The notes beneath the pieces are model-generated. The model saw nothing but the letters and a program-made list of their open reading frames with translations. It ran no database searches and was not told the DNA's origin. The translations under genes and the position numbers were made by a program. Shown here piece after piece: positions 34,776 to 43,169 of a stretch of 64,000 bases of DNA. Each line of letters begins with the position of its first letter. Positions within the stretch are counted from its first letter, which is position 1. Origin of the DNA: a bacterium (lineage in GTDB: Bacteria > Electryoneota > RPQS01); assembly GCA_036504735.1 (NCBI GenBank), contig DASXUQ010000005.1, positions 837,377 to 901,376 of the forward strand, in the 5' to 3' direction.

Positions 34776-35366
34776 CTATTGGTAGAGTTGGTGAGCGAAA
34801 ATGTAGTTGCGGACCGGGTCCGCTATCAGTCCTGCGACCGATTGTCCACGGTGCAAGCGCTCGCGAATTTCAGTGGCGGAAATGCTGAGCATGGGAGTTT
34901 TCAGAACACGAACGCGGGCGAGGTAATGAGGATCCACCTTGCCGATATCAAATCCCGGCCGCGGCAGCACCGCCACATTCGCATCCCGGAAGAGCGCTTC
35001 GGGATCTTTCCAGCGGGGCAGTTCGATCATCGAGTCCATGCCGACAATCAGCCACAACTCGCGTTGTTCTTCGGGAGGCAGCGAGGCGATCACACGGCGC
35101 ACGGTGTCTGTAGTATACGCAGGGCCAATGGCCTGTTCCTCAAAGTCCGCCATTTCCAGCGCGGGGAATTCCTGAAGCGCCAGCCGCAACATCTCCTTGC
35201 GATGCACATACGGAGTAAGCGGATAGGCGAGCTTGTGCGGCGGCTGCGGATTAGGAAGGATAAGCACTCGCGGCAGGTCCAGTTCGCGGCGCGCACTGTC
35301 GATGGTCTTTAGATGGCCGTAGTGCACGGGGTCAAAGGTCCCGCCGAAGAGCCCCAGTTTGATCAT
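34776..35366 (-). CDS. nadD: Nicotinate-nucleotide adenylyltransferase
   Basis: A 196-residue enzyme that forms deamido-NAD from nicotinate mononucleotide and ATP. The nucleotidyltransferase motif GGTFDPVHYGHL begins at residue 8, and the second motif ISATEIRERL is near residue 168, both typical of NadD. Length is normal. The start overlaps the stop of bamD by four bases, so the two are translationally coupled. It is the last gene of a long minus-strand series. Confidence 0.95.
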   Translation of the reverse strand: MIKLGLFGGTFDPVHYGHLKTIDSARRELDLPRVLILPNPQPPHKLAYPLTPYVHRKEMLRLALQEFPALEMADFEEQAIGPAYTTDTVRRVIASLPPEEQRELWLIVGMDSMIELPRWKDPEALFRDANVAVLPRPGFDIGKVDPHYLARVRVLKTPMLSISATEIRERLHRGQSVAGLIADPVRNYIFAHQLYQ

Positions 35367-36217
35367 GGCTGCGTCGTGGGGCGGGTAGCCGTGTTCAGAT
35401 GCTTATCCGCAACGGTCAGCATCTCCTTGGCGCGCAAAGCAAATTGCCCGCCGGGGAATTTGTCCAGATACGTCTGCAATTCCTTCTGTGCGCGGCCCCA
35501 ATCCTCCAGATCATAGAAGGAGCGGCCTTTCAAGAACTGCGACGGAGCGGCCCACGACGTATCGTAGTAGTTGGCCAGCACCACGTCAGTATAAAGCACG
35601 GCGGAGGCGAATTCGCCAAGATCGTAGTAGAGCTTGGCGGCCGCGTATTCCTTGTGGGCAAGCTTGTCGCGGCAGAACCCGAGATATTTGTAGGCACTGT
35701 CGGTCAGGGAGTGCTGCGCGTGCTCTTCGAGGAACCGCTGAAAACCCTGCACGGCCTTGGTGGTGTACTGCTGATCAAGCTGATACTGCGGAGCCTGCTC
35801 GTAATAGCAGCGGGCTTCCCAATACTGGGCGTCACCCCCGAGGTTGCTTTGCGGATACTGCTCCACCATTTTGTGGAACTGGTCGGCCGCAGTGAGGTAT
35901 TCTCCTACCTCGTAATGGGTGCGGCCCAGCAGAAACTGCACGGAGTCGATAATCGCCGCGCCGGGATAGTTCAGGGTGATGTCCTTGAGGACCTGCTGAG
36001 CCTTGAGATATTTCTCGCGGGCGAAGAGATCCTTGGCTTTTTGCCACGCGACTTCCGGCCCCAGCACCTGTTCGCCGGAGGATTGCTTGCCGCATCCGGC
36101 GAGAACGACCGCCGCGATGATCAGGGCCAGTACGAAACCATGCAGGATAGCCGAACGGATTTTGTTCAACAGGGTACGCGTTCCGGTTTTTGAGAGTTTC
36201 TTAACGAGAGATGGCAC
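35363..36217 (-). CDS. bamD: Outer-membrane assembly lipoprotein BamD
   Basis: A 284-residue lipoprotein with lipobox VLAGC (Cys near residue 42) after a 25-residue basic lead. It is followed by TPR-type helices: AWQKAKDLFAREKYLKAQQVLKDITLNYPG, DSVQFLLGRTHYEVGEYLTAADQFHKMVEQYPQS and GFQRFLEEHAQHSLTDSAYKYLGFCRDKLA. The layout matches BamD/YfiO, which with BamA inserts beta-barrels into the outer membrane. It starts 10 bases after the small membrane protein and overlaps nadD by four bases. The start at 36217 may be a little long; an internal start nearer the hydrophobic segment is possible. Confidence 0.9.
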   Translation of the reverse strand: MPSLVKKLSKTGTRTLLNKIRSAILHGFVLALIIAAVVLAGCGKQSSGEQVLGPEVAWQKAKDLFAREKYLKAQQVLKDITLNYPGAAIIDSVQFLLGRTHYEVGEYLTAADQFHKMVEQYPQSNLGGDAQYWEARCYYEQAPQYQLDQQYTTKAVQGFQRFLEEHAQHSLTDSAYKYLGFCRDKLAHKEYAAAKLYYDLGEFASAVLYTDVVLANYYDTSWAAPSQFLKGRSFYDLEDWGRAQKELQTYLDKFPGGQFALRAKEMLTVADKHLNTATRPTTQP

Positions 36218-36227
36218 CGATGGGCAC

Positions 36228-36488
36228 TCAGCGGGACCGTGTGCTGAAGAGCAGCCACACCGCCGTGCCGGTCAGAACAATGACGCCTAAGGGAATCAGC
36301 CAGCGGTCTACGGTTCGTTTGCCGCCGCCGAGGGAGTCGCTATGGGCAAAGGTGGAGTCGCTCCAAAGGGGCATCTGCTGTGCGGCCACATGCAGCGAAT
36401 CGGCCGTCTTCAGCGAATCGCCCACCTGAGCGGCAGCGATACCGGCGGCACAAAGGATGACGAGCGCAACGGCCCTGAAGGGGCGCAT
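36228..36488 (-). CDS. Small signal-peptide plus single-TM protein
   Basis: An 86-residue protein with an N-terminal signal segment (RAVALVILCAAGIAAA) and one C-terminal transmembrane helix (about 65-80, RWLIPLGVIVLTGTAVWLLFS) ending in basic residues. The middle is polar, Ser/Asp rich. The ATG at 36488 shares bases with the TGA of the preceding outer-membrane gene (TGATG); a GTG one codon earlier is also possible. I recognise no family. Position between an outer-membrane barrel gene and bamD suggests an envelope role, by inference only. Confidence 0.65.
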   Translation of the reverse strand: MRPFRAVALVILCAAGIAAAQVGDSLKTADSLHVAAQQMPLWSDSTFAHSDSLGGGKRTVDRWLIPLGVIVLTGTAVWLLFSTRSR

Positions 36489-37507
36489 CACAATCTCCAG
36501 GCACAGGTCAGAGAGCCAATTCCGAGGCGGGGAGTGCGGCGATGATAGACCACCGCCACCGCTACTTGCAAGACGTCATCGGGGACCAGCAGCCGCGCGA
36601 CTTTGCTGCGCAGCCAGTTGGCGTCCAGGAGTCCGATGCCCGAGGTCCAGGCCCAGTCTGCGCTGCGGGAGAATTGCACGCCGCCGGCGCGAATCGCCAG
36701 CGCCCGCACGGGCCGCCATTCAAAACCCGCGTGGGGTTCAAGAAAAGCGGGCTGATCCGACTGAGTAAGGTTCATCACCTGCGCGCTGACCGTAAAGGTT
36801 TCCCGGACGACGGCCACACCGGCGGAGGTGGACTGATCGCTGCGACGGTCGAGGGGATGCCAGACGCGCGCGCCGGACGCGGGGAAGCGCTGATATTGAA
36901 CACCGACGTTCATACCGCGCGGCCTGAGGATCACACCGTAACTGTAGCTCTCGCCCTCGGGACGGTCATATCGATAGTAACGGTCCACCCTACCCCCCAC
37001 CGATACGCGCGGATGCAGCGCAAGGGACATGGAGAGGCTGTTCTGGTGATAGTCGAGTGACGAGCGCTGCTCAAAGCGGTGGTAGCGCGCGGTGTCGTCC
37101 CGGGCCATCACGGGCTGGGAAACAAACGCCGCCAGTGTGATGATATGAGATTGAAGCGCCGCGCCATGCAAAAGCAAGCGGGCGCCGTCTCCCGCCCTTG
37201 CCAGAGACGGCCGGCTGCCGGCCTCGCGGTCGGCGTAGTTCTTCAGTTGCCAGAGCCCGCCGGGATTGAGAAAGACCGTGGCGTGAAAATCATCACGCGG
37301 ACTGAAGAGCGTCAGTCCCGCTGGGTTGATGCTCTGCGATTGCGGCGCAAAGGACATCGCCAGGGTGCTGGCGCCCATCGCCAGATCGCGACTGTACGCC
37401 GGATTGGGCGCGACGGCGATCCATTCGAACGCCAACGCATCGGAACCCCGGACAAAAAGCAGCAGCGCCGCCACGCACAGAAACCAGACCGCGGTTCTGC
37501 TTTTCAC
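36488..37507 (-). CDS. PorV/FadL-like outer-membrane barrel protein
   Basis: A 339-residue predicted outer-membrane beta-barrel. The signal peptide follows the start directly (KSRTAVWFLCVAALLLFVRGSDALA). After it comes NPAYSRDLAMGASTLAMSFAPQSQSINPAGL, similar to the AMGGA...NPAGL opening of PorV/PorQ and FadL-like proteins. The remainder is alternating strands rich in Tyr, Arg and Gly. The longest frame starts at 37612 inside lnt, but the GTG at 37507 overlaps the lnt TGA as GTGA and begins the signal peptide, so it is chosen. Coupled to lnt upstream and to a small membrane protein downstream. The exact role is unknown. Confidence 0.7.
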   Translation of the reverse strand: MKSRTAVWFLCVAALLLFVRGSDALAFEWIAVAPNPAYSRDLAMGASTLAMSFAPQSQSINPAGLTLFSPRDDFHATVFLNPGGLWQLKNYADREAGSRPSLARAGDGARLLLHGAALQSHIITLAAFVSQPVMARDDTARYHRFEQRSSLDYHQNSLSMSLALHPRVSVGGRVDRYYRYDRPEGESYSYGVILRPRGMNVGVQYQRFPASGARVWHPLDRRSDQSTSAGVAVVRETFTVSAQVMNLTQSDQPAFLEPHAGFEWRPVRALAIRAGGVQFSRSADWAWTSGIGLLDANWLRSKVARLLVPDDVLQVAVAVVYHRRTPRLGIGSLTCAWRL

Positions 37508-39018
37508 AGAACCGGACGGGACGTGCGCGGGTGCCGGACTTTTATCCACAGGACCACTAAGGTAAGCAGAAGGATTGCGCCGTAAAACGGCAGCCAGATA
37601 TGCGCGAGCCACGCGGCCAGAGTAATTTCGGTCTGCTCAGGCACCGTGCCGTGAATTTCGCCCGCGCGATTATATCCGAGGGTTTTGGACATCGCACCCG
37701 TGGGAAGAATCAAGGCACTGATGCCAGTATTGGCGGAACGCACAATGCTGCGGCGCACGGCGATAGCGCGCAAGCGGGCCAGATCGAGGTGCTGGTACGG
37801 ACCGGATGAGTTGCCGTACCATCCGTCATTGGTGATGGTAGTCAGAAGCCTGGCACCGCCCCGGGTCATATCGGCAGCGAGGTCAGGAAAGACCACTTCA
37901 AAACAGATCAGGCAGCCGGATGCGGGAATACCGTTATTCGGAGGAAAGACCACTACCGACTTGCCGGGCTCCCATTCCGCCTGCCCAAGATGGAGACGGT
38001 GCAGAAAGGGAAATATCTTCTGCGCGGGGATACGCTCGCCGAAAGGCACCAGATGAATCTTGGCGGAACTCAGCAGTTCACGCGTACCGGGGCGAATCAG
38101 AAAGGCCGAGTTTAACGGCACCATGCCGCGCACGGAATCCTGTTCATAATCGGTTGCCCCGGTCAGCAGCGTCATGTTGCTGCCATCGCAGAAGGTGTGC
38201 AGCTCGTCGCTTAACCATTGGCGGTAGCGCAACGGCGTCGGTGTAGCCGTTTCCGGCCAGACCACGAGGCGTGTGCCGGTGCCGACCAGCGGCGCGGAGG
38301 TCTTCAGATAGCTTTGGGCGATGTCTTCGGCAGACATTTCCCACTTCTCCTCGACCGGGGTGTTGGCCTGCACCGCCGCCACTTGAACAGGTGGGCCGAA
38401 GCTGAAGGTTGAAAGGCGGATGATTCCGTAGAGAAGCGGGACGACAAAGGTGAGAGCGGTAATCAAGCCGATTTGTTTCCGCCGCGCCGGAATTTTCCAT
38501 AAGAGAAAGAGCAGCGCGTTGAGGCTGACCACCCAGAGGGACAGGCCGTAAACATCGCCCAGATCGGCGAGCTGCGCGGCGGGAAGGAAGCCGATTTGCG
38601 TCAGCCCCCAGAGCGCCCACGGGAACCCCAATTCCCCCGTTCCCCAGAAAACTTCAAAGAACAGATAAAGCACGACGAAGAGGATCATCGCCGTCACCAG
38701 ACCAAAACGGCGGGCGGCCAACGAGACTGCGCCAGCCGTGATGCTCCAAACCGTGGAGAGAATCAGCACAACCACCACCACAGACGCCGCGGATAGCATC
38801 GGTGGAGCGCCGCTATTCAGGCCAAGCCAGTAGAGCAGACCGGCGAAAAACACGAATCCACCGAGATAAGCCCACCGGCGCGCGCGTTTAGGCGGCAGGG
38901 CAACGCAGGATGCAAGAAAGGGAATCAGCGCGACATAGGAGAGGGGCCAAATCCCGACGGGCGGAAAACTGAGAATGCCTAAGACGGCAGAGAGCAGAAA
39001 TCCCAGAGGTGCTGACAC
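37504..39018 (-). CDS. lnt: Apolipoprotein N-acyltransferase
   Basis: A 504-residue inner-membrane enzyme that adds the third acyl chain to outer-membrane lipoproteins. About six to eight N-terminal hydrophobic helices (residues 1-200) precede a nitrilase-like periplasmic domain with the catalytic triad: Glu in VVWPETA, Lys in AKIHLVPFGE, and Cys in GCLICFEVVF. A C-terminal TM helix (YGAILLLTLVVLWI) closes the protein. All key residues are present, consistent with lipoproteins such as BamD and the DUF4249 proteins in this window. It follows the oxidoreductase by five bases and overlaps the next gene by four. Confidence 0.95.
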   Translation of the reverse strand: MSAPLGFLLSAVLGILSFPPVGIWPLSYVALIPFLASCVALPPKRARRWAYLGGFVFFAGLLYWLGLNSGAPPMLSAASVVVVVLILSTVWSITAGAVSLAARRFGLVTAMILFVVLYLFFEVFWGTGELGFPWALWGLTQIGFLPAAQLADLGDVYGLSLWVVSLNALLFLLWKIPARRKQIGLITALTFVVPLLYGIIRLSTFSFGPPVQVAAVQANTPVEEKWEMSAEDIAQSYLKTSAPLVGTGTRLVVWPETATPTPLRYRQWLSDELHTFCDGSNMTLLTGATDYEQDSVRGMVPLNSAFLIRPGTRELLSSAKIHLVPFGERIPAQKIFPFLHRLHLGQAEWEPGKSVVVFPPNNGIPASGCLICFEVVFPDLAADMTRGGARLLTTITNDGWYGNSSGPYQHLDLARLRAIAVRRSIVRSANTGISALILPTGAMSKTLGYNRAGEIHGTVPEQTEITLAAWLAHIWLPFYGAILLLTLVVLWIKVRHPRTSRPVL

Positions 39019-39023
39019 GGAGA

Positions 39024-40049
39024 TCAGGATTCTCCGATAACCACTTCCCGGCTTTCGCCGGTGGCGCGATAGGTGGCTTCGACCAGTTCCATCACCGCGG
39101 CCGCTTCGGCGCCCGTGGAGATCGGAACGGTGCCATTCAGCAGCGACTGGTAGAAATGGTCGATCTCCAGTTCGAACGACTTGCGGTAGAGATCCTGAGC
39201 GCGCATCGGTTTGCCGGCGGGAGTGACATTGACCAGGCTGCCTTGAACCTCCTTGGTGATCTTCAGGGGATTCAGGATGGCCGTGCCCTTGGTGCCGCTG
39301 AAAATCGTCTGCGCGTCGCTCTCATCGGCCATAAAGGCCCAAGTGACGTTCAGATACAACGACGCGTTGCCATCCAGCATGTAGAAGGCAATCATGGTGT
39401 CTTCGACGCGGAAGCCGAGACGGTCCCGCGTGGCATGGGCGGACACCCGTTTGACCTGCGGATTGCCGAGCACCCACAGACAGACATCGAGCATCTGAAT
39501 CCCGAGATCCATGAACACACCGCCACCGGAAATCCGGGAGTTGGAAAGCCACGGACTGCGGGACCAGCGATCTTTCTTCTTCAGCCAGCGGGCACGGGAC
39601 GCGCTGATGTGCCCAAGTTCGCCACCTTCCACGAACTTGCGGAGGGTCATCGAATCGGGACGAAAGCGCAGGTTCATCGCCACCATCAGGGTGCGGTCCG
39701 CTTCCCGGGCGGCTTCCACCATACGATAAGCCTCCTCGGCTTTGCGGGCGATGGGCTTTTCCACCAGCACGTGTTTGCCGGCGGAGAGGGCTGCCAGCGT
39801 CACGGCAAGGTGCGAGTTGGTGGGCGTGTTCACGTGCACCGCGTCGATATCGTCGCGGGCGAGCAGTTTTTCCGGATCGCGGTAGAAGTTGGGAATCTTG
39901 AATTTTTCCGCGACCGAAGCGGCCTTGGGCAGATCGAGGTCGGCGATTGCCACCAGTTCCGCATTGGGATGTTTCTTGACGATGGGAACATGCACGAGTT
40001 GGGAAATTCCGCCCGCGCCAATGATCCCGATCCGCAATTTATCCGCCAC
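39024..40049 (-). CDS. Gfo/Idh/MocA-family NAD(P)-dependent oxidoreductase
   Basis: A 341-residue enzyme. The N-terminal Rossmann fold begins LRIGIIGAGGISQLVHVPI (residue 5 on), and the family EKP motif is in KHVLVEKPIARKAEEAYRMV near residue 95. The C-terminal domain carries the substrate-binding lysine region and a DLGIQMLDVCLWVLGNP helix. Members oxidise or reduce sugars and inositols; the substrate here is unknown. The gene overlaps ruvX by 11 bases and is followed by lnt after five, so it is embedded in a housekeeping operon. Confidence 0.9.
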   Translation of the reverse strand: MADKLRIGIIGAGGISQLVHVPIVKKHPNAELVAIADLDLPKAASVAEKFKIPNFYRDPEKLLARDDIDAVHVNTPTNSHLAVTLAALSAGKHVLVEKPIARKAEEAYRMVEAAREADRTLMVAMNLRFRPDSMTLRKFVEGGELGHISASRARWLKKKDRWSRSPWLSNSRISGGGVFMDLGIQMLDVCLWVLGNPQVKRVSAHATRDRLGFRVEDTMIAFYMLDGNASLYLNVTWAFMADESDAQTIFSGTKGTAILNPLKITKEVQGSLVNVTPAGKPMRAQDLYRKSFELEIDHFYQSLLNGTVPISTGAEAAAVMELVEATYRATGESREVVIGES

Positions 40050-40467
40050 CGTGTTCCTTTCCTTCAGCGTGCATAGAGTCCAGATAGGCCTGCAGCATAA
40101 GAATAGCGGCAGACATATCTATCTTGCCCCGTTGTTTTCGCTGTGAAATGCCGAGCCGCGAGAGATTGCGGCTGGCGTCCTGGGTGGTGTAGCGTTCGTC
40201 CCAGCGGCACACATCGTAGCCCGCCGCCACAAGCCGGGCGATGAAGCGGTCCACTTCGCGAGCCTTGGGTCCGACCTCGCCGCGCAACGTCAGAGGATAG
40301 CCGACCACAATGCGGCCGATCTCCTCTTCCCTGACGGTAACGGCCAGTCGGGGGAACAGTTCCGCCGTCGGCCATACGGCATAGCCGACGGCAAAGAGGC
40401 CGCGGTCATCGGTGACCGCCACCCCAATGCGTTTCTCGCCCCAATCAAGGCCTAAGAGCCGGGACAA
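40039..40467 (-). CDS. ruvX: RuvX/YqgF-type Holliday junction resolvase
   Basis: A 142-residue RNase H-fold nuclease. The catalytic Asp is in LGLDWGEKRIGVAVTD at the N terminus, the central GRIVVGYPLTLRGEVGPKA motif follows, and the C-terminal acidic motif is DERYTTQDA. YqgF proteins process 16S rRNA 5' ends and are predicted junction resolvases. It starts seven bases after the HU gene and overlaps the oxidoreductase start. Confidence 0.92.
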   Translation of the reverse strand: MSRLLGLDWGEKRIGVAVTDDRGLFAVGYAVWPTAELFPRLAVTVREEEIGRIVVGYPLTLRGEVGPKAREVDRFIARLVAAGYDVCRWDERYTTQDASRNLSRLGISQRKQRGKIDMSAAILMLQAYLDSMHAEGKEHGGG

Positions 40468-40474
40468 GCGAGGA

Positions 40475-40786
40475 TCAGATCTGATCGAGGGGTTTCTTCA
40501 GCGCTTCTTTGAGAAGCTTGCCGGGCTTGAAGTGGGTCTTCCGGCGGGCAGCCACGTAAATGATCTCATTCGTCTTGGGATTGCGCGCCTTGGGTTTCGG
40601 CTTGGTCTTCTTGACTTCGAAGACGCCGAAATCCCGGACTTCAATCCGCAGTTCGGAATCGTTGCCCGACATAATCTCGCGCAACACGGTAAATGTGTCG
40701 TTGACGACCTTGGCCACGGTGTCCGGACGCTCCTGGCTACGCTGACAAACCCGTTCGACCACATCCTTCTTAATAAAAGTCCTCAT
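40475..40786 (-). CDS. HU/IHF-family DNA-binding protein
   Basis: A 103-residue nucleoid protein. It opens MRTFIKKDVVERVCQRS and has the HU core LREIMSGNDSELRIEVRDFGVFEVKKTKPKPKARNPKTNEIIYVAARRKTHFKPGKLLKEAL, in which the ARNPKT beta-arm tip intercalates DNA. The frame is open to 40891, but the ATG at 40786 has GGAGG six bases upstream and is the family start. The C terminus is slightly extended (KKPLDQI). It sits 52 bases after rel and 7 before ruvX. Confidence 0.93.
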   Translation of the reverse strand: MRTFIKKDVVERVCQRSQERPDTVAKVVNDTFTVLREIMSGNDSELRIEVRDFGVFEVKKTKPKPKARNPKTNEIIYVAARRKTHFKPGKLLKEALKKPLDQI

Positions 40787-40838
40787 TCGGCCTCCTTGGC
40801 ACGTTCTGCGGGTGAGGGGGTATAGAGAGTTGAAATGT

Positions 40839-43082
40839 TCATCGAGAGCCGTCTCCCGTAGCGGGATTTGCTTCGTCCACGCGTTCCACATGAATCACGT
40901 CTTTGATGGACTTCATGCGCTTGAACACGCGGGTGAGGTGCGGAAGGGATTTAACTTCAAGAGTAAGCTGCCCCACGGCAAACGCATCTTCGCGCTTCAT
41001 TTCCAGATACAGAATATTAACTTCTTCCTTGGCCATGGCATTGGTCAGTTCGCTTAAGAGCTTCTGCCGCTCCTTGGCGATGACGCGCACGCGCACGTTG
41101 AAAGTGGCTTCGCGGTCCACGTCCCATTCGACGCTGATGTTGCGCTCGGGGCGCTGCATGAGCACGGGGATGTTTTTGCAGTCGACGCGATGGACCGAAA
41201 CGCCGTGGCCTGTGGTGATGAATCCGGTGATGCGGTCACCCGGAAGCGGCTGACAGCAGCGGCCAAAGGTGATGGCCACGTTGGTCATGCCGTGAATGCG
41301 GACGGCAGAATCGGAGCCCTTGACGCGGCGGATAACTTTGGAGAGGATCGATCCCCAGCCCTGCTCCGCCGGCTCCTCGGCAGGCAGCACCTTGCGCAGC
41401 ACGGCCTGGGCGGTGATGTCACCCGCGCCGACCGCGGCCAGAAAACTGTTGGTCTCGGCATGACCGAAGAGCAGCGCGATTTCGGTGAGCTGCGCGTCGG
41501 TCTTCTTGATATGATACTTGGAGAACTCGCGCGTGAGAATTTCGTGGCCGAGCTTCACCGACTCGTCGTAGTGCTGCTCTTTCAGCCACTTCTTGATCTT
41601 GCTCGAGGCGCGGGTGGTGCGGACAAACTGCAGCCAGTCGAGGTTCGGACGCTGCGTAGGCGAGACGATGATTTCGACCACGTCGCCCGATTGCAATTCG
41701 CTCTTCAGCGGCGTAATCTGCCCATTGACCTTGGCGGCCATGGCATGCAGCCCGATGTCAGTATGCACGGCGAAGGCGAAGTCGACGGGCGTTGCGCCGC
41801 GCGGCAGGGGAATCACGCGGCCACGGGGCGTAAAGACGAAGATTTCTTCCTGAAAAAGATTGATCTTCAGGCTTTGCAGAAACTCGCTGGAGGTGGTGTC
41901 CTCGTTGCGGGATTCGATCAGGCCGCGCAGCCACTCCATCTGCCGGTCCATCTCCTCGCGCGTGGCGCCGCCTTCCTTGTAGCGCCAGTGGGCCGCGATG
42001 CCGATTTCGGCGGTGCGGTTCATCTCCTCGGTGCGGATCTGCACTTCGATCTTGCGGCCTTCCGGCCCGAAGACCTTGGTGTGCAGCGACTGGTACATGT
42101 TCGATTTGGGCGTGGCTACAAAGTCGGCGAACTTGCCTTCAATCGGCGTGTACAGGGAGTGAATCACCCCCAGTGCATGGTAGCAGTCCTCAATCCTTGG
42201 AACCACTACGCGCACGGCGATCAGATCGAGAATCTCTTCGAAGGAATAGCCGCGATGCTGGATCTTGCCGTAGATCGAATAGAGATGCTTGGCGCGTCCA
42301 TGCACCCGGGCGGGAATGCCCGCGCGCTGCAGTTCGCCTTCGATGCGCTCACGCACGTCCTTGACCATGCGCTCGCGCTCGCCGCGCTTCATCTGGACTT
42401 TTTCGGCCAGTTCCTTGTAGGTGCGCGGTTCGAGTACCTTAAAGGCGAGGTCTTCCAGTTCCCACTTGATCTGGTGGACGCCGAGGCGGTGAGCCAGCGG
42501 CGCGTAGACGTCGAGAGTCTCGTGGGCGATGCGTTCCTGCGTCTTGCGCGGCAGGTAGCCGATGGTCCGCATGTTGTGCAGGCGGTCGGCGAACTTGATA
42601 AGAATGACCCGCAGATCCTGCGACATCGACAGCAGCATCTTGTGGAAATTTTCGGCCTGCTTCTTTTCCTGGGACTCATACTTGAGTTCCGGGATCTTGG
42701 TCACGCCGTCCACCAGCGCCGCTACGGAATCGCCGAACTCCTTGCGCAGCGTTTCGACGGTGATATCGGTATCTTCCACCACATCGTGCAGGAATCCCGC
42801 CGCCACGGCGACGTCGCCCAGATGCAGATCGGCGATGATCTTGGCGACGGCGATGCTGTGGATGATGTAGGGCTCGCCGGAGATGCGGCGCTGTCCGAGA
42901 TGCGCTTTATAGGAAAAACAGAACGACCGCTCGAGCATATCCAGATCGGCGTCGGAAGACGCTTTGTCCACCGCCGCGCGGATGGCTTCAAACTCCCGCA
43001 CATGTTCGGGATCCATCTCATCGTAGAGTGGATCGGTGAGCGCGGGAAGTGGCGGTTTCTGTTCTGGAATGGCGGCGTCCAT
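40839..43082 (-). CDS. rel: Bifunctional (p)ppGpp synthetase/hydrolase
   Basis: A 747-residue long RSH protein. The hydrolase HD domain is intact (H75; H99-D100 in GFLHDVVEDT; E103-D104). The synthetase domain follows (about 250-365, with YSIYGKIQHRGYSFEEILDLIAVRVVV and YQSLHTKVFGPEGRKIEVQIRT). Then come a TGS domain (about 405-465, FTPRGRVIPLPRGATPVDFAF), a conserved Cys/zinc-finger-like region (FGRCCQPLPGD), and a C-terminal ACT domain (about 660-735). Both activities should be present, giving stringent-response control. It starts 87 bases after dnaB. Confidence 0.95.
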   Translation of the reverse strand: MDAAIPEQKPPLPALTDPLYDEMDPEHVREFEAIRAAVDKASSDADLDMLERSFCFSYKAHLGQRRISGEPYIIHSIAVAKIIADLHLGDVAVAAGFLHDVVEDTDITVETLRKEFGDSVAALVDGVTKIPELKYESQEKKQAENFHKMLLSMSQDLRVILIKFADRLHNMRTIGYLPRKTQERIAHETLDVYAPLAHRLGVHQIKWELEDLAFKVLEPRTYKELAEKVQMKRGERERMVKDVRERIEGELQRAGIPARVHGRAKHLYSIYGKIQHRGYSFEEILDLIAVRVVVPRIEDCYHALGVIHSLYTPIEGKFADFVATPKSNMYQSLHTKVFGPEGRKIEVQIRTEEMNRTAEIGIAAHWRYKEGGATREEMDRQMEWLRGLIESRNEDTTSSEFLQSLKINLFQEEIFVFTPRGRVIPLPRGATPVDFAFAVHTDIGLHAMAAKVNGQITPLKSELQSGDVVEIIVSPTQRPNLDWLQFVRTTRASSKIKKWLKEQHYDESVKLGHEILTREFSKYHIKKTDAQLTEIALLFGHAETNSFLAAVGAGDITAQAVLRKVLPAEEPAEQGWGSILSKVIRRVKGSDSAVRIHGMTNVAITFGRCCQPLPGDRITGFITTGHGVSVHRVDCKNIPVLMQRPERNISVEWDVDREATFNVRVRVIAKERQKLLSELTNAMAKEEVNILYLEMKREDAFAVGQLTLEVKSLPHLTRVFKRMKSIKDVIHVERVDEANPATGDGSR

Positions 43083-43169
43083 TTTCTTTCAAAAGCCAAA
43101 AAACCTAAAATCCAAAAAGCCAACGTGCGGGTGAACACAGTCTCGGACGGTCCAATGTGCAGCAAATGC

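Noticed and set aside
37508-37612. Extended N terminus of the outer-membrane barrel protein
   Set aside because: The extra 35 residues lie inside lnt, lack homology, and would bury the signal peptide; the GTG overlapping the lnt stop is better.
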